Assembly: GCF_023343835.1 (NCBI RefSeq)
Contig: NC_064434.1
Coordinates: 9,157,505-9,221,504 of the forward strand
Source: Lagopus muta
Taxonomy: Eukaryota > Chordata > Aves > Galliformes > Phasianidae
Direction: 5' to 3'
DNA: 64,000 bases
The notes below the pieces were generated by a model. The model did not search any database. It had not been told where the DNA came from and saw nothing but the letters and a program-made list of their open reading frames with translations. Each line of letters begins with the position of its first letter. Position 1 is the first letter of the stretch. Below are positions 24,101 through 37,639 of the stretch, in pieces. A program made the position numbers and the translations under genes.

Positions 24101-27100
24101 CATCCTCCAAAGACAGTTATGGAATCCCCATTAGCTTACCTATACCAATAATGTTCAATAATACATTTTCTGGAAGAAACTCAGATTGGCAGAGAAACAA
24201 GAGGTGAATTAATAGTTTCTTTCTGTCTCTGACTTTTATAACTTTTCACATTGAATCCTAATACAAGAGGTTATCTTTACAGCAGGCAATGAAAGATTTT
24301 CCCTGTAGATTACCACTTGAAAAGTACATGCTGCACATCTTTAAAGTACAGGACATTTTATATTTGCATTTGATCAGTAGTGAGTGGAGCACTCTACAGC
24401 CAGCTTCAAGTTAATATTTTAGCAGAATCAATGCTGTAATTAAATTTTATGGATATCCCTCATCAACAGTTCCATGTGACCAAGTTTATGACATGGCGTA
24501 ACTTGGATAAATCATTTTGTATTATGGATGGCTCATAAAAAGGTGGGATGAGGAGTCAGCTGTAAGGGATGATGGAGTAATTACATGGAGTGTTACGTTT
24601 TTAAACATAAAAGCCATTTGCTAATAGTTCTATGAACCAAAATGTATTTGACTTAAAGGGACAGTGCTATGTCGTTAAGAAACAGGCAAGACCTTCATGA
24701 TAGGATTTTTCAGTTGGCCAGTCTTACATTTCACCTCCAGAATGGTGTTCCCATCTTAGTTATGTCAACGTTTGAAAACAGATTCAATCGCTAGAACTGT
24801 TCGAAGGCAATTTATTTGTCCCACTTGAAGCCAAGACAGGATGCAGACATCAAATTAAGGTGCTTAAGTCGGGTTTTGTAACAGATGGCTCTTTTCCCCT
24901 TTGCAAGGGGAACACATGGAGCTCAGTTTTTGCACTGCATAGCCTAATGGGAGCTCCTGGCAGAGGAGAAAACTCATGCTAAAACCACCCATATCAAACC
25001 AAAAAAAGAGTCAGAGAGCCAGCCTTCCTTACAACCTGGAAAAGGAGAGTTTGAGGAACCACATGGTTGCATTGCTAGTGTTGGGATTTGGGTCCAAGCT
25101 GAACAGGTGCCCAAAGAGAGGCAGTGCCTCAGGAGGGTGCAGGCTGAACTTTCACCAGACCTCCATCTCAGAATTTTGAGTCCTGACAGAAATTCAGACT
25201 CAGTACACTGGTGTTGCACTTTCTCTTCCAGTCCAGCTTCCCAGGTAGTTCTGCCAAGGCCTAATATGCAGTGCAGGCAGAGGCAGACTTTGGTTCCTAT
25301 GAGGAACAGTCATCCTGCCACATTACTGTAGAGCAACAGCTCATTCCTGATTAATGGCAGTATAAACTAATACTGGTAAACAGATAAGGAGAAATTAAAA
25401 ATGAACAAGTTGAATAACACTGTCACAACTCATTGCCTTCTACTGTGGCAAAAAAAACCAGTGCAATGATGCAGCATCCCTCAAGACACAGAACCCCAAC
25501 ATTACAAGTGCCAAATATTCCAGCATTCTTCCTTAATGTCTTTCTGTTTTTGGGAAAGAAATTTCCAATGTTCTTGCTCTGAAGCTGTGTCCTGGCCCAT
25601 GTACTTTGTACCAGTGCCCTGGATCTTTGTTATAGTGCATGTCAGCCTTTGCAAAGACAGAGATAAGCTCATTACAAAATGTACCTGCATTTATTTAAGC
25701 ACAAAATGTGAGCTTTCTCTGACCTTCACCTGGTGCATAGCTGCTAGCCTGGATGAGTGCTGCTGTATTTAAATCTGAAGTGCAAATACAGATAACAAGG
25801 CTGTGCTTCCGTTTTAAAACACTGTTTGAGTCTTGGAACCCAGCCACAGAGTGAAAGAGATTTGTTCAAACAATTCATTGTGTTTCTGTCCTGACTAACC
25901 ACTACTAATCTGTTCCAAGGAAAGGTGCCTCTTTTTCCTTTTTGCTGGAGGTTGCTCTACCAAGGCTCAAAGCTGTCTGTAGGGAAAATAATCATTTGTG
26001 AGCTAAAATCCAAAAGGCATTTTGCCAAAGAAAATTCATCTCTACTGCCATACCAGGGACCCTCTCACTTTGTATATCTTTAAGCATCCAGGAAAGATTT
26101 AATTACAGAGCAGCTCATATTCTGTTGGGGATGTTGCAGATGTTCTCCACTGGTATTTTTTGTTTCATCAGAAAAGATTTTCCTCACCTCCTCATGAAAC
26201 TTAAAGCACAAGGTCAGTGGCTGTGCTTTCTGTCACACGGATTCTTCAATGCCATCTCCAAATATTTCTTGTTCATTTGAAAACATGTTGAGATCACAGC
26301 TTGTTTCCAAGGACAACCAGGTCCCCAGTGGCAGTTTTACAGGCTCCTGCAAACAGCAGTGTTCAATGTCACACAACATTGAGCATGAGAAAAGAAATAG
26401 AATCCCATAAGGAACATAAAATCCCCAAACTTGAATTGCTGTGGTTGGTTTCAGACAAGCCAGGGGCTGAGTAGATGCATACCTGGAACTTCCTTACCCA
26501 AACCTGTGGGCTCTGGCCATATGCAGGAATGTTTTGCTGGACAATGGCACACAGACATCTGTCCAAGAGCTGCTCCTTCCTGACTCCTCAGCCCTTGCTC
26601 AAGATCCTCCAGAACATGGACAGCATTTGCCACTGTGTTTCCAGTGTGGTAACATTGCCAAGATTTCAAAAAGAAATCTCAAACCACTGCCTGAAATGTG
26701 GCATTTCCAGAGCAGTCTTTGCTCTGAATAAAAGAAAACAGAGACCTAAAACCATTCTTTCATTTGAACAGGATTGGCGGACCACTGCAGAGCTGCAAAT
26801 CTTTATTTGGCCCAAACTGATGTATTTCCATTAAAACCTTCCATTTTGAAAGGCTGACACGTAACAGTTAAAAGAAAAAATTGTTGAAAATTCTGAACAG
26901 CTCCATTTTAGATCATCCCTCTTCCAACTACCAGGCTGCTGTGTTGGAACTGGAAACCTCTTGGTATCATTTGTAATGCCTTAGACAACTCTGGTTCAGA
27001 ACAAAAAGCATTCCTTGGGATTAAATAGAACTTTGTCAACCTTTTGGATTTTCCACTCCGTGAATTCAGGGATTATTTCAATGATCCAGCCAGCTCAGCT

Positions 27101-28115
27101 CACTGCCAATAAGAACATCATAAATACAATGCTAAGAACTTTTTTCTTCAACTTTTGACCTCGAGGTAACAGTTGTAGCAAAGCATGAATATAGCTGGAC
27201 AAGGCTTACCGTGGGGGTCTGAGTTATTTTCCTGCTTAATGCCGGCTGATATGTGTGCATTCATAATATCTCTTGTGGGGATGCATTAAGCAGAGTTAAC
27301 CTGTGTCAACTGATGACAATGTTCAGCACTTCCTCCTCGGAGAGCCGGAGAAATGTGTTGGGTAAACACCCTACAGACTGTAGACAAGACGGCATGTTTG
27401 TTAAGGGGCTCCCAAACTGGTGATGTGCAAGCAGCCTGGATAAACTGGTCTCTGAAACGACAGGCCTTTGCTCAAGCCAAATGTGAAACTGCTTATTCTG
27501 GACAAATTAAAGGCACCAGGAAACAATGGGGTGCTATTGAGTTAGTGCTTAGGAACAAATGCAAACGCTGCTGAATTCCAGCTGCCTCCTGTTAGCCCAG
27601 GGAAGGCTGCAAACAGCAGGTAAACGATACGAAGGGTTGATGAGTCAGGGAAACATGTTTCTTAGGATTTTGACGAGGTCAAATATGCAGTTTTCCCAAG
27701 AGGGGCATTCCATTGTTCTTTTCTGTTTGCCAAGCATTTCCATCAGTTCAGTTTATTTTTACCTTTTCTTTTTTTTAACTCTATTCAAAACTGTTGGATG
27801 TTTGGGTGTTTGGTTCAGCATGTCTGGAAAACGAAGGTCATGTTAACCCTATACTGTCAGAACTCAGGAGCAAGTCACAGTTGCTTCTCGTGGATGTGCA
27901 AGATAGATGTTTTGATACATCCTTATGTCATAATGACTCCTGGCTTGTGCAATTATTATTCTTAGAGAGGGTCTCAGCTAAGATCAAGGTCCCTGAAGTT
28001 CTCTACGCTCATATATCACCACTGAAGCTAAGGAAATGGAATAGTTCTTTTACTGTGGTTACAATATTCAGATGGACATCACTACAGCAGAAATATTGTG
28101 ATGGTGTATAAATGA
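21156..28115. other. 7-kb stretch without recognisable interspersed repeats
   Basis: I see no CR1 or other transposon signature across about 7 kb, in contrast to one piece every 1-2 kb elsewhere. Frames are short (the longest is 119 codons at 26475-26834) and show no domain. AT-rich sub-stretches such as 24.20-24.70 kb and 27.05-27.30 kb look like ordinary or possibly conserved non-coding DNA. No exon can be supported. Confidence 0.5.
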
Positions 28116-28140
28116 TGGGTGTCCAAAAGGTAACACCTCC
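28116..28140. mobile_element. Possible mariner-type terminal sequence
   Basis: GGGTGTCCAAAAGGTAACAC followed by CTCC resembles the terminal inverted repeat style of vertebrate mariner elements of the chicken Galluhop group (TCCAAAAAGTAA, GCCTCC). No matching inverted partner is seen within 600 bases and no transposase motif is readable, so at best it is a relic end. Confidence 0.35.
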
Positions 28141-28740
28141 CTTTGTCCTTGTGGCAGCATTTGTTAAATGAAGATAGATTGGTTGCTCCTTTGGACACGG
28201 GGGATGAAGACAGAATTTTCTCTCATTATAATTGATCATGTAGCACACAGTGGAGAAGACACTTCTGCAACAGATCTGTACTGCTCCTCTGCAGCAATGC
28301 CGTATGTTAGTACATATAAGAGTACACAAGAAGAAGCTCTAATCCTGAGCTACACAGCAGCCTGTGTATCCTATCAGAGCACTGCCCACACCTCTGGAAT
28401 GCAAAGGTCAACTTCACCATTGTATGGCTGTGGATATTTTTGTGCAGCCTTGTGTTTATCTTCAGTCCCCAGGTCATTAATAAACATCCTCTGTCGAATA
28501 CTTTGGACATCTGGAGTATGGCTTGCTTGTCATCTCAGACAATGATATCCTCTGAGGCTGATAGGATAAAGAGCTGTGGTAAAGGCTCCTTCTTTGGAAA
28601 AACGAAGTAATGTATTCACTTTTCAGTTGGGATTCCAGTCTGCAGGAGCATTTACACAGGAGTCTAATTTTCATACACATACAAGGCCTGTGGGTATCGT
28701 CTCTCACTACCATCACTGCACAGTGTGGAACTGACAGGCT
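28141..28740. other. Unassigned stretch after possible mariner end
   Basis: A 125-codon plus frame (28168-28545) overlaps minus frames and shows no transposase motif. If the preceding terminal sequence is real, this would be element interior or flank. Confidence 0.35.
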
Positions 28741-28928
28741 GGTAAGGATGATAGAGCACTGGAACAGGCTGCCCATAGAGGTTGTGGAGTCATCTTCTAT
28801 AGAGGTATTCAAGACTTTGCTGGATGCCCACCTGTGTGACTACTGTAGGGTACCTGCTTTAGCAGGGGGTTGCACTCAATGATCTCTCAAGGTCCCTTCC
28901 AGCCCCTGCAGTTCTGTGATTCTTTGAG
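28741..28928 (+). mobile_element. CR1 LINE 3' end
   Basis: GAGCACTGGAACAGGCTGCC, GGTTGTGGAGTCATCTTC, GACTACTGTAGGGTACCTGC, AGCAGGGGGTTGCACTCAAT and a tail of one and a half ATTCTGTG units. It is of the same subfamily as the copy at 14603 and is the only young CR1 between 21.2 and 37.4 kb. Confidence 0.93.
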
Positions 28929-28945
28929 TGCAAACAGAGTAATCT

Positions 28946-28985
28946 AGGGGGAAAAGAAAAGAAAAAATAAAAAAGAAAGAAAGAT
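28946..28985. repeat. Purine-rich (GAAA)n run
   Basis: About 40 bases almost entirely of G and A, just downstream of the CR1 tail. Confidence 0.85.
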
Positions 28986-29084
28986 TTGCTCCTATAATAA
29001 AAGACTAATTACTGATATATTTGCAGAAGGACAATGAGTCTGGTATTTTTCAGTTTTTCTCTTCATTTTCTTTAATACTTTCTT

Positions 29085-29146
29085 TAAAAAAGAAAGACTA
29101 TTAAAAACAAAAATTCATTTTTTTAATTAAAAAAAAGAAAAAAATT
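29085..29146. repeat. A/T-rich low-complexity stretch
   Basis: Alternating A runs and T runs (TTTAAAAAAG, TTTTTTAATTAAAAAAAAG) with no repeat unit. Confidence 0.8.
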
Positions 29147-32129
29147 TCTTCATTCAATAGGAATACAGAGGGGCACTTTGGGCCTGTTCTGTTTTAGTGA
29201 TCAGTTGCAGGGCCCTTACAGGGGAATGGTTCCCATTCATCTTACACTTTTACTTGAAAAGCAACAAAATACTGGAATTGTCTTTTTCTGTGTAAGTTCC
29301 AGAGGGAATTTAGGGTTCCCGGTTCAGACAGAGCAGGTACCAAGATTAAGGAGGAAAGAAGCCCACCCCTCACGGCTGCAGCACTATGTGATCTGAAGCA
29401 AATGAGCAAAGAGAGCAGCTCCCCCCTACAAAGATCAGGCTGCACTAGGGTCTGCACGAGTGAATGCAACCCAACCCCATCCTCTCCCACTTTTCTCTAA
29501 GGAGCAGCTTCTCCTGGGTCTACTTTGGGCTTCAGCCTTTCTGCAGATGTGATTTCAGCCCATCACAGCACACACTGCCATGCAGTGAATGCTCAGAGAC
29601 AGGAAAGGAACTGCCAGCAGGGACTCTGGTTTTCTGTGCATGTATATCCTGATGCATGTTTGAATAGAAAAGTCAGACCCGCTGCTTCTCTGTGGCCAGA
29701 AAACTTTGCATTGTTTCTGCAATGTTTCATCTGCAATGAGCTTGGCTTGACTGGGATTTATCTCAGCTCCTAATGTGTTTAGAATGAGATAACTCTTGGC
29801 ATGCTCTTTTCCAATTACCTAGGAAGGATCTATCACTTCAGAGATGGCAAATGAAACGCAGGATACCAATAAAGAGTGTACATTTCCATGGCATTCATAA
29901 AAGAAAAGCCATTTGGCAGATGATGCATTTGTTTTTAATGTTCCAAACTATTGCAGACATCATGGATCAAGGTTTGCTGAGCAAAATCACATTTGCTAGT
30001 GAGTGCTTGGTTATGTTTGAGACCAAAAAGATTGCCCTGGCTTGCAGGGGAGCAGGTCTTTATAGAGATAGATCAGCAAGCTACATGACGTATGGTCCTT
30101 AGTGATGGTATTCTGCAAAGGCTTTGAGCCTTGGGGAAATGCATGACTCTGGTGCAACCTGCTTGTCTGTGCACATCTATAGCCCCCTATCAGATCAGTC
30201 ACTTAAACAAAGTTTTTCCCCATTTGTTGTTCTTTAGGGTCATGAGGAGCAGCTCCACACAGCATCCCAGTACTATAGTGCTGTCTTTCCCTTGTTGAGA
30301 CTAAGGACTTTCAGTGCCATATTCCCATGGGATAATAGCATCACAGGAAACTGGCCTGAAAGGGAGTGCAGGAGATCATGGCACAGATCCCTCACCTCAG
30401 GGAAGGACCAGGAAGCATCGAGGCACCTGACAGGTTCTTCTTCAATCTATCATTAGAAAAGACAACAGTGTGAAGACTGCACAAATTCCTTTGGGGAGAG
30501 GGACCACGGCATGGCCCACACACCAGCCCGCATCCCTCTGTTGATGTCAGAGACATCTTGGCCTGTGGCTCCAGCACGTGTCAGCCAAAGCCACAGGACA
30601 CTGTGGGCACACCTGTAAAGGTAAGGTGCATTTCACAGCAGACAACACCTTCAAACAAACAATGTTTTCTCAGTGACTCAGGAAATTCAGTGCCATTCAG
30701 TGGAGTCTCCAAAAATAACCGTGACCTCTCTGTGCCTCTGCTCACTGATGGTGCTGATTCTTGTGCTTGCAGGGTGTGGTACAAGGCTCTTCCCAGCACG
30801 TGGTTTGCTCCAGGACAAAGTACCCATGCTCTGGTTGGCATCTCTTTCCCAATCCTATAAAAGCAAGTGAGGTTCTGGTCACGGCGTTTGTGCTGCCACT
30901 TCACTGCTCTTTCTTTCATGACTCAGCCCTAGATCATGGAATTAGTCTTCCAAAGGAGGGGTGCAATGTGCAGAGTTTGAAAGGGAAAGGCTGCCTGTTA
31001 CTGCCAGAGGGGCCAAGCCAAAGGTTGCCTTAGCTACAGCAGCAACACAGCGTCAAAGGGCAGTAGAGTAAATGGAATTCTGCTCTTTCCCTTGCTTTGG
31101 GCTAGTTTGTTCCTTTCCTTAAGTTGCTTCATATGCATTGCTTAGCAACTTGGGAATCATATGATCAGGGGTTGCATGACTACGTGTTTATTGGCATGTG
31201 ACTATCATCTACGTGCTAGAAACCTATATTCAAGCAAAGAGATTCTTGGGGAGGGGCAAGCAGTCCGCTCGCATGTCAGTGACCACGTGTTCCTCAAACA
31301 TCGTAAGCTGGTCTGTGGTGTTTCTGAGAGAGAAATGGACATTTCTCATTTCTTTGGGTGCATGTTCTTTTTCACAGAGAGCCCTGGAGTAACATCCCTT
31401 TCATATTCTAGCTTATGTGTTTAGTTTCACCTAAAGGAAAACACAGAATTTCTGGCCTTTGGGAGTTTATAATGTTATCCAGGATTCAGACTGAGAAATG
31501 AAAATCTTGTGATTTAGTGTCCAAGAAAATATCTAAAAGCATTCCTATGATTGTGGATCATTTAATTCAGATGTTGAGTGATGGATTGATCTCACTTGGC
31601 ATTAAATACTTACAATGTAGATATCAACATCTTAGTCAATTTCCCTGCTCTCTTTGTACAATGCAAAGAGATAAATAGGTGTATTTAAGTTGCAATTCAT
31701 CAGGTGTATTCAAGACCCATATTTTTGGACAACCCATTGACTGCAAGAAGAGCTGAGACAGCTGGGAATATCTTCAGCCATATACCCCTTGTAATCTAGC
31801 AACCTCATCAATTCACTGGTGTATTGCCCCTAGCTTCTACTTGCTACCCCTGTAGGGACTCTGTGTTGGTGTCTCAGACTGGCCACAGCTCCTCAGATGG
31901 AACCAGGCAGCTATTAGTATGCAATCAAAGCCCTGCTTTGGGCTGTGGTTGATCAGAATGTGTTGGCTGTTTGATCTCTCTTTTGTGCCTGACCAAAACA
32001 CTCAGACAATCCCCATGCTGCAATGTTTGTTGCAGTTAGTGGCATTACTGTCATCTTCAAATAATGATCAGTTTTGAGTCAGACTCAGCATTAAACTTCA
32101 TTTTACCTTGGTGACACACTGCTTTATGG
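29147..32129. other. Unassigned non-coding stretch
   Basis: 3 kb without recognised repeats. The longest frame is 112 codons (30581-30919, minus), overlapped by three plus frames. No domain is found. Confidence 0.5.
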
Positions 32130-32440
32130 GAGTCATAGTTTATGAGGTTGTACTTAAATTTGTCTGGCTTCAGTTTCCAGCCACTGCTTCTTATCATGTC
32201 CTTCTTCATTGCATTTAAAAAGCTCTTTAACGTTTTAACCTTTTTATTGACTGTATCTAACCTGACACTCAATCTTCTTTTCCTATATAAATCAGACTTA
32301 TCACTTTAACTCTCTAACCATATTTTTCCAGGTCTCTAACATCTTTATTTGCGTCTTCTGAATATTGGTTCCACTTTGTCAACTCTCAAGAAATGCACAT
32401 GCTCAGATGAAGGTCTCCTTTTATTAGGTATCATCTCAAA
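32130..32440 (-). mobile_element. Old CR1/L3-type LINE fragment, antisense
   Basis: The minus-strand translation at 32272-32057 contains SSGWKLKPDKFK, the block that in CR1/L3 LINEs precedes the end of ORF2 (usually S-N-G-W-K-L-x-x-x-x-F). The plus strand shows CTTCAGTTTCCAGCCACTGC, CACTCAATCTTCTTTTCC, ACTTTAACTCTCTAACCATA and CCACTTTGTCAACTCTCAAG, the antisense wording of the same old LINE family. It is heavily diverged and no young tail is present. Confidence 0.58.
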
Positions 32441-35400
32441 GGCAGAAATCTGACTGCATCCTCCAATCTGACCTTTCAGTCAGTGGGGAGAAACAAGCTT
32501 CACTGGAGGTCAACATGAATGGCTGCAACCTTTATTTTTGCATGAAATGAGAAGGGTGGCTCTAGGATGACAATTTTGCTTTCTGCCTATTTTAATTACA
32601 GTCTCTCTGCTTGATATCATGGAGGAAAATACCAATTACTCCATGTAGGGAGGATAGACATTGCATCACTCTACCAGTGGTCACAGGATAACACAAAATC
32701 ATTTCCCAGAGGTCTCCAAACGGCTGTCAGAGAGTAATGACTTTCAGTTGCTTCTAACCCACAAAAACTCCAAAGTGGTGCCCTGGAGATGAAAAGACTG
32801 AGCCTTATCACAAATCCTTTCAGCTTTCAGACATGCCTTCATTTGTTCTCTAACACCTAAAGCTTTAATTAATAAGGATTATTATTTTTCACAGCGCCTC
32901 TCATTTGCGCAAAAATTGGTTTGGAGACCAATTTCCAGGAACTCCTTCTGTTCAGGAATGTTTCCCATGATATGCACTAACACTCTCCCTGCTAGTATTT
33001 TTCCCTGTTTTAAAGCTTCAGGAATAAAATCTAACCATTCATTAGGAAAGTAACCTTCCTTAATTGAAAACTGATATTTCTATGTGGAAAATGAGACATA
33101 CAGATGAAAATATTCGGTAATGCATCTTCAAAGAGCTAGACTTCAAAGCTAAAAAGAAGCAGCTGTAATGCAGTGGCAGGATTTGTAGATTCCCCTCAGA
33201 TTCTCGTATCCTATTTTGGTTACTTTTTGTGTTGCAGTTGAGCTGGAACATCCATTCCTTGTTTCTGAGTTTCATCTCCATTTCTGTGCGTGCTCAGTCT
33301 CTGCAATCAGGGTTGCATCTCATTTATTCTGTTCCATGGAAAAGTCTCACTGAAACTACTGAGATTATGCAGAAAGAAATAAAAAAAGGGGCAAGCATCA
33401 GATGCACCATCTGTGTGAAGCTATCTGATATATTACTACAGTAGCACGCAGATTCTGGTCACAGTCATGCTATTTTTGCACCAGTAAATCTGCAATCAGA
33501 ATGTGCCTGTGATAGGTTTAGCATACACCATACTTACAGCAATAACTCTTGACAGCACTTACATCTTGCAGGCACAAGAGAGGGCCAATAAATGATGAAA
33601 AATCAGACATTTTGCCTCAAAATATCCAAGTAGTTTACATGCAAGGAGATTTTACTTCATGAAAAGTGAATGGAGTAAAATGGAGTGCCTCCACTGTGCC
33701 AAACATAGATGAGAAAAAGGACTGGATTTTTCCATTATATTGACAGCTAACCAGACTGAGAGTTTATGAAAGTATGTTCTGCTTTGGTGGGAGCAGCTGG
33801 CAAATAGCTTTGATATGGATGGGAAGAGCCATGTGTGAGCATCAAAGGAATAGCAAAAGTTCACTCAGGAAGCGCTCTGGGTAAAAGCATTGCTTGATCT
33901 TGCAATCCTACCCCCAGTGATTTTAATAATCACCAAGAAACAAGTGAAAAGTTTAATCCTTCCATAGCACAAGTCCACTAAAGGGAAACTAATTTAGAGG
34001 AAACTCTGCAAAGGCAAAGGAGCCAGCTTCTTACTGCATGGCCTGTGAAGAGTGCTGGAGGCACTGCCAAAAAATACCATCAAGAAGACTATGAAGAAGG
34101 ACACAAGACAATTGTCAGCAACCACTGTCCGTGCAGAAGAAATCCCAACAGCAATTGACCACCAACCATTTGCAGGCAGTGACGGTAGCAGAAGATTTGA
34201 TCACCTCCAAGACATTCAGTAGAATTCATTACTCTTAACTTTGTGTGAGAACAGTATAAATTCTCTTCCTGGGCCCAACACCCTTGTTTCCTCGTGTATT
34301 CTGGCTGTCTGCAATGTCTGACCATGCCAACTGCCAGATTGGTCCCCAACATTGTTTTGGCCGTGGGCTACCAATTCCTCTCCTAAAGACCTGATGGATT
34401 CAGTAAGGGTGGTAGCAATCTGGGATATCCTCACTACTTTAGAGGGAAAGAGCATTTCCTGCCATTCCTTGCCCTTCATCTTCAGTGCCAGATAACAATC
34501 TCCTCCCTAGCACTTTAGTATTCAAATGCAGACATAGCCTGGACATCTAAATCAGTGCTAGTCACTCACGTTCCATTCTTAGCCAATGGAAATAATTTTC
34601 ACTTTCAAGGTGCAGTCAGAGCCATTATAGAACTTAGGATAAGGAAAAATGAATCCTGAGGTGGCTGTATTTCTTTGTTGACTATAAAAACAGTCTAGAC
34701 ACTTAGCTCATAGGCAGAAATTTACAATGTGAACATCTGGAGTTGGTCGGACAAATCCCACCTCTCCCATCAAACTGTTATGAATTTCTTTTGTAAAGAC
34801 ACCATTAGCGAGGACTGAGTCTGTAGCACATCACAGACAAAGAGATTTCCCTTTATTTGTTTACCAAATGTTGCAAGTAGAAATTTACCTCTCTAATCTA
34901 GTGAACAGCAGCAACAAAAAAAGAGGCCTACAGCAGGAGTTGTGAAGAAAATGCTTATTTAAATACACAGCTTAATTTAGAGAATATGCAAAATTTAGTC
35001 AAATAAATGGAAATGTTTTAACATAATCTGTTATGGGAAATGGTTGCAAAAGTTGTTCCCTCAGAAGCAGACCAAGTTCTCAAAACCAGCATTTGGTAGG
35101 GTAATTGCTAGCTGACAGCCTAGCTGACCCAATGCATCTTTTCCATCTGACATGAAGCTGGAGTGACACAAATAAGAACTGTCTGATCCGATATTACACC
35201 TGCCCATAAAGAAATGAACTTATAAAAACCATGAGAACATGACTGAGTCAGCACACTGAATTTTTATCAGATCAGCATTCTGCATGTCTGGCTGCAGTGC
35301 TTCTGGTAAGACAGGGACCTGCTGCTGTGCAGTGCTCTCTGGGCTGCTCCCACTGTGCTGGAAATCTCAGTGATTCAGTAAGGGGAAAAGCAGACAGAAA

Positions 35401-37457
35401 ACATATTTGAAAATTCCATCCTCAATCCCATTTTAAATGTACAAAATGGCATGAAGCTTAGCCTCTAGCACAGATAAAGACCTTGAGTGTTGTCGATATC
35501 TGGATTTAAGCAGGTGTAGCTAAGTTAATGCTGATCTATTCGGATTATTCACTGCAGACAGCACTGAGCATTCCTGTGGCTGAAATCTCCCTTGTATGCT
35601 GAGTATGGACATGGCTCACAAACAACCTATAACTTGAAGCTTCTTCCCCATTATGAATAATTTGCAGGAGAATTTCTTTTATGGAGTGAGGAGATGACAG
35701 TAAAATACTTCTGCAGCTCATGGACCATTGCAGGGATGGATTTGATTGCAGTGATCTGCATTCATGAGCACTGGAGCTGGGAGTGAAGACTCCCTTTGCT
35801 TCCGCAGCTGGGGGAGGGCATGGTGCCGCTGGCTGTGAGCTCCATGCTCCTCCAATACACCCAGGTGTTAGCTGAAATTTATGACCAGCCATCCACACTT
35901 GCTCTGTGGATTTATTCCCACTTAATGTAAATATTCATGGATGAGCCTGTGGCCCTTAAGGCTGCACAGTTGGGAGCACCATTTATTTTTCCGAGTGTAA
36001 GGAATTAATGACAGATGAGCACTACCTCTGCGTTCCTGGATGACCTCACTGAGGTCCCCATTAGATGGTGTTTGGTTCCCTGCTAGGATAAACAGCTCCT
36101 GAGTGTCTTGTTTTCTTTCCAAATGCAGGAAATCTCCCACCTCAGGATTCTCCCAGCAGGATGGATGATTCACCCCAAGACCCACCGCCCCTTCCTCCAG
36201 CTCCAGCTGGGAACTCGAAATAGAAAGCTGCCTCAGATGGACTGCACAGCAAGGAAACCCTTTTCTGACCCAGCACACACTCCTCACACAGCATCTGTTT
36301 CATTCTCAGAGCACAGATTTCCAGAAATCCATCCCCTCTTTGTGGCCTCCAGACGCCTGACGTCAGCAGTACTTCCTCGCATGTTTGGCATGCTTGAAAT
36401 TGCTGGGACCTAGCTGGGAAACAGAGGGGATTTGGGGAAACAAGAGTAAGATACAGTTTTCTTTCCTAGAGAAGGAATTTGCTTCCAGACACCACTTTGT
36501 TATGCACCATCCATGTTTATTCTTTTGTTTTGCCACAGCTTGCTTGACTGCTCAGGCTGCACAGTCCTTCCAGCAGATGTTTCCTGCCTGGATCCTGCCT
36601 GAAAGAGACCACTTCAGGCTGTCCAACATGTCAGGGGTTAAGGATAATGCTTTAGAAATGAGAGAATTGGATTCATCTTGCTACCCAGCTGTCTCCCATG
36701 TCCCAGGAGCAGCAGGTAGGCAGGACACAGCCAGGCAGGAGGCCTGAGATGCTTCTGTATTATGAATATCTTCAATGAATGCAAATTTCTGGCACATAGC
36801 ATGCAGATGAAGAACAGTCTCAGCATGAAGGTGAGGGAAACAGCTTAGTTTAGCTCTGACTCTGCAGCCTCTGCAGCCTTTATTGTTGTTATAACAGCAA
36901 TGACGAAAGCCCAGTTATGGCTCTGGCAGCAACTCGATGGGGAAGACCAAAGGACAAACACGTCTGCAAGAAGCAGGCACTGATCCAGGACAGTAAATGC
37001 TCTGCAGTTCTATTTCCACAAGGCAGGTTTTCTCCGACGCTGAGTGCTAACTGGGCAGAGTGGTGGCTGAGGAGGAATAGATGTAGGTCTAGCAAAGGCT
37101 CTTGCCCTGGGGAGAAATTTCTTAAAGTGTGCTGGACCTGGAGAACCATATTTCAAGATAATTGTGCATGGGAAGAGCTACTTGAAGGATGACCACCTCC
37201 TTTCCTCCTTTCCAGGCAGGTTTGTAAAGAGAAGTCTAATTTCCTATGTGAATTGAGCAGAATCCTTCACTCATCACAGATGTGGCAGTGCTGTTGCTAC
37301 CACACAGGTGGTAAACAGGTGGCCCATTTTTCTGGCTATTTGCTCCAAACCATGACCTGCTTTTCCTCCTGCTGCCTCTTTCCTTCCTGTATCTCCCTTT
37401 TTCACTTTCCTCCCCCACCTCTGATGAAAGAATTGTTGGGCAGGCTGATCTTATATG
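32441..37457. other. 5-kb stretch without recognisable repeats
   Basis: No CR1 signature is seen. Two minus frames at 34089-34479 overlap in different frames and have several cysteines but no family. 35545-36747 has paired frames of 101-121 codons on both strands; they share sequence antisense and look like chance frames in locally stop-poor DNA. No exon is called. Confidence 0.45.
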
Positions 37458-37595
37458 TCACAGAATCACAGAATCACAGAATTGTAGGGGTTGGAAGGGA
37501 CCTCCAGGGATCATCGAGTCCAACCCCCCTGCAAAAGCAGGTTCCCTACACCAGGTTGCACAGGTCGGCGTCCAGGCAGGTCTTCAACACCTCCA
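37458..37595 (-). mobile_element. CR1 LINE 3' end, antisense, three tail units
   Basis: Three inverted tail units (CACAGAAT repeated) are followed by TGTAGGGGTTGGAAGGGACC, TCATCGAGTCCAACCC, GCAAAAGCAGGTTCCCTAC and CGTCCAGGCAGGTCTTCAAC. It is the same subfamily as 14603, well preserved, and truncated to about 140 bases. Confidence 0.95.
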
Positions 37596-37639
37596 GTGCT
37601 GCCTGAGTGTTATCCTCATTTTTTGAGTCCCTCACAGAC

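Noticed and set aside
34089..34479. Two overlapping minus frames with several cysteines, considered as a decayed envelope-like gene
   Set aside because: No ordered set of retroviral motifs and no LTR or pol remnants nearby. The similarity was impressionistic only.
35545..36747. Cluster of 101-121-codon frames on both strands, considered as exons
   Set aside because: The frames overlap antisense, and no convincing splice-site-bounded conserved protein segment could be read.
37458..37484. Short direct repeats (CACAGAAT units), considered as a repeat array such as CRISPR
   Set aside because: These are the normal 8-bp tail units of CR1; there are no spacers and the genome is eukaryotic.
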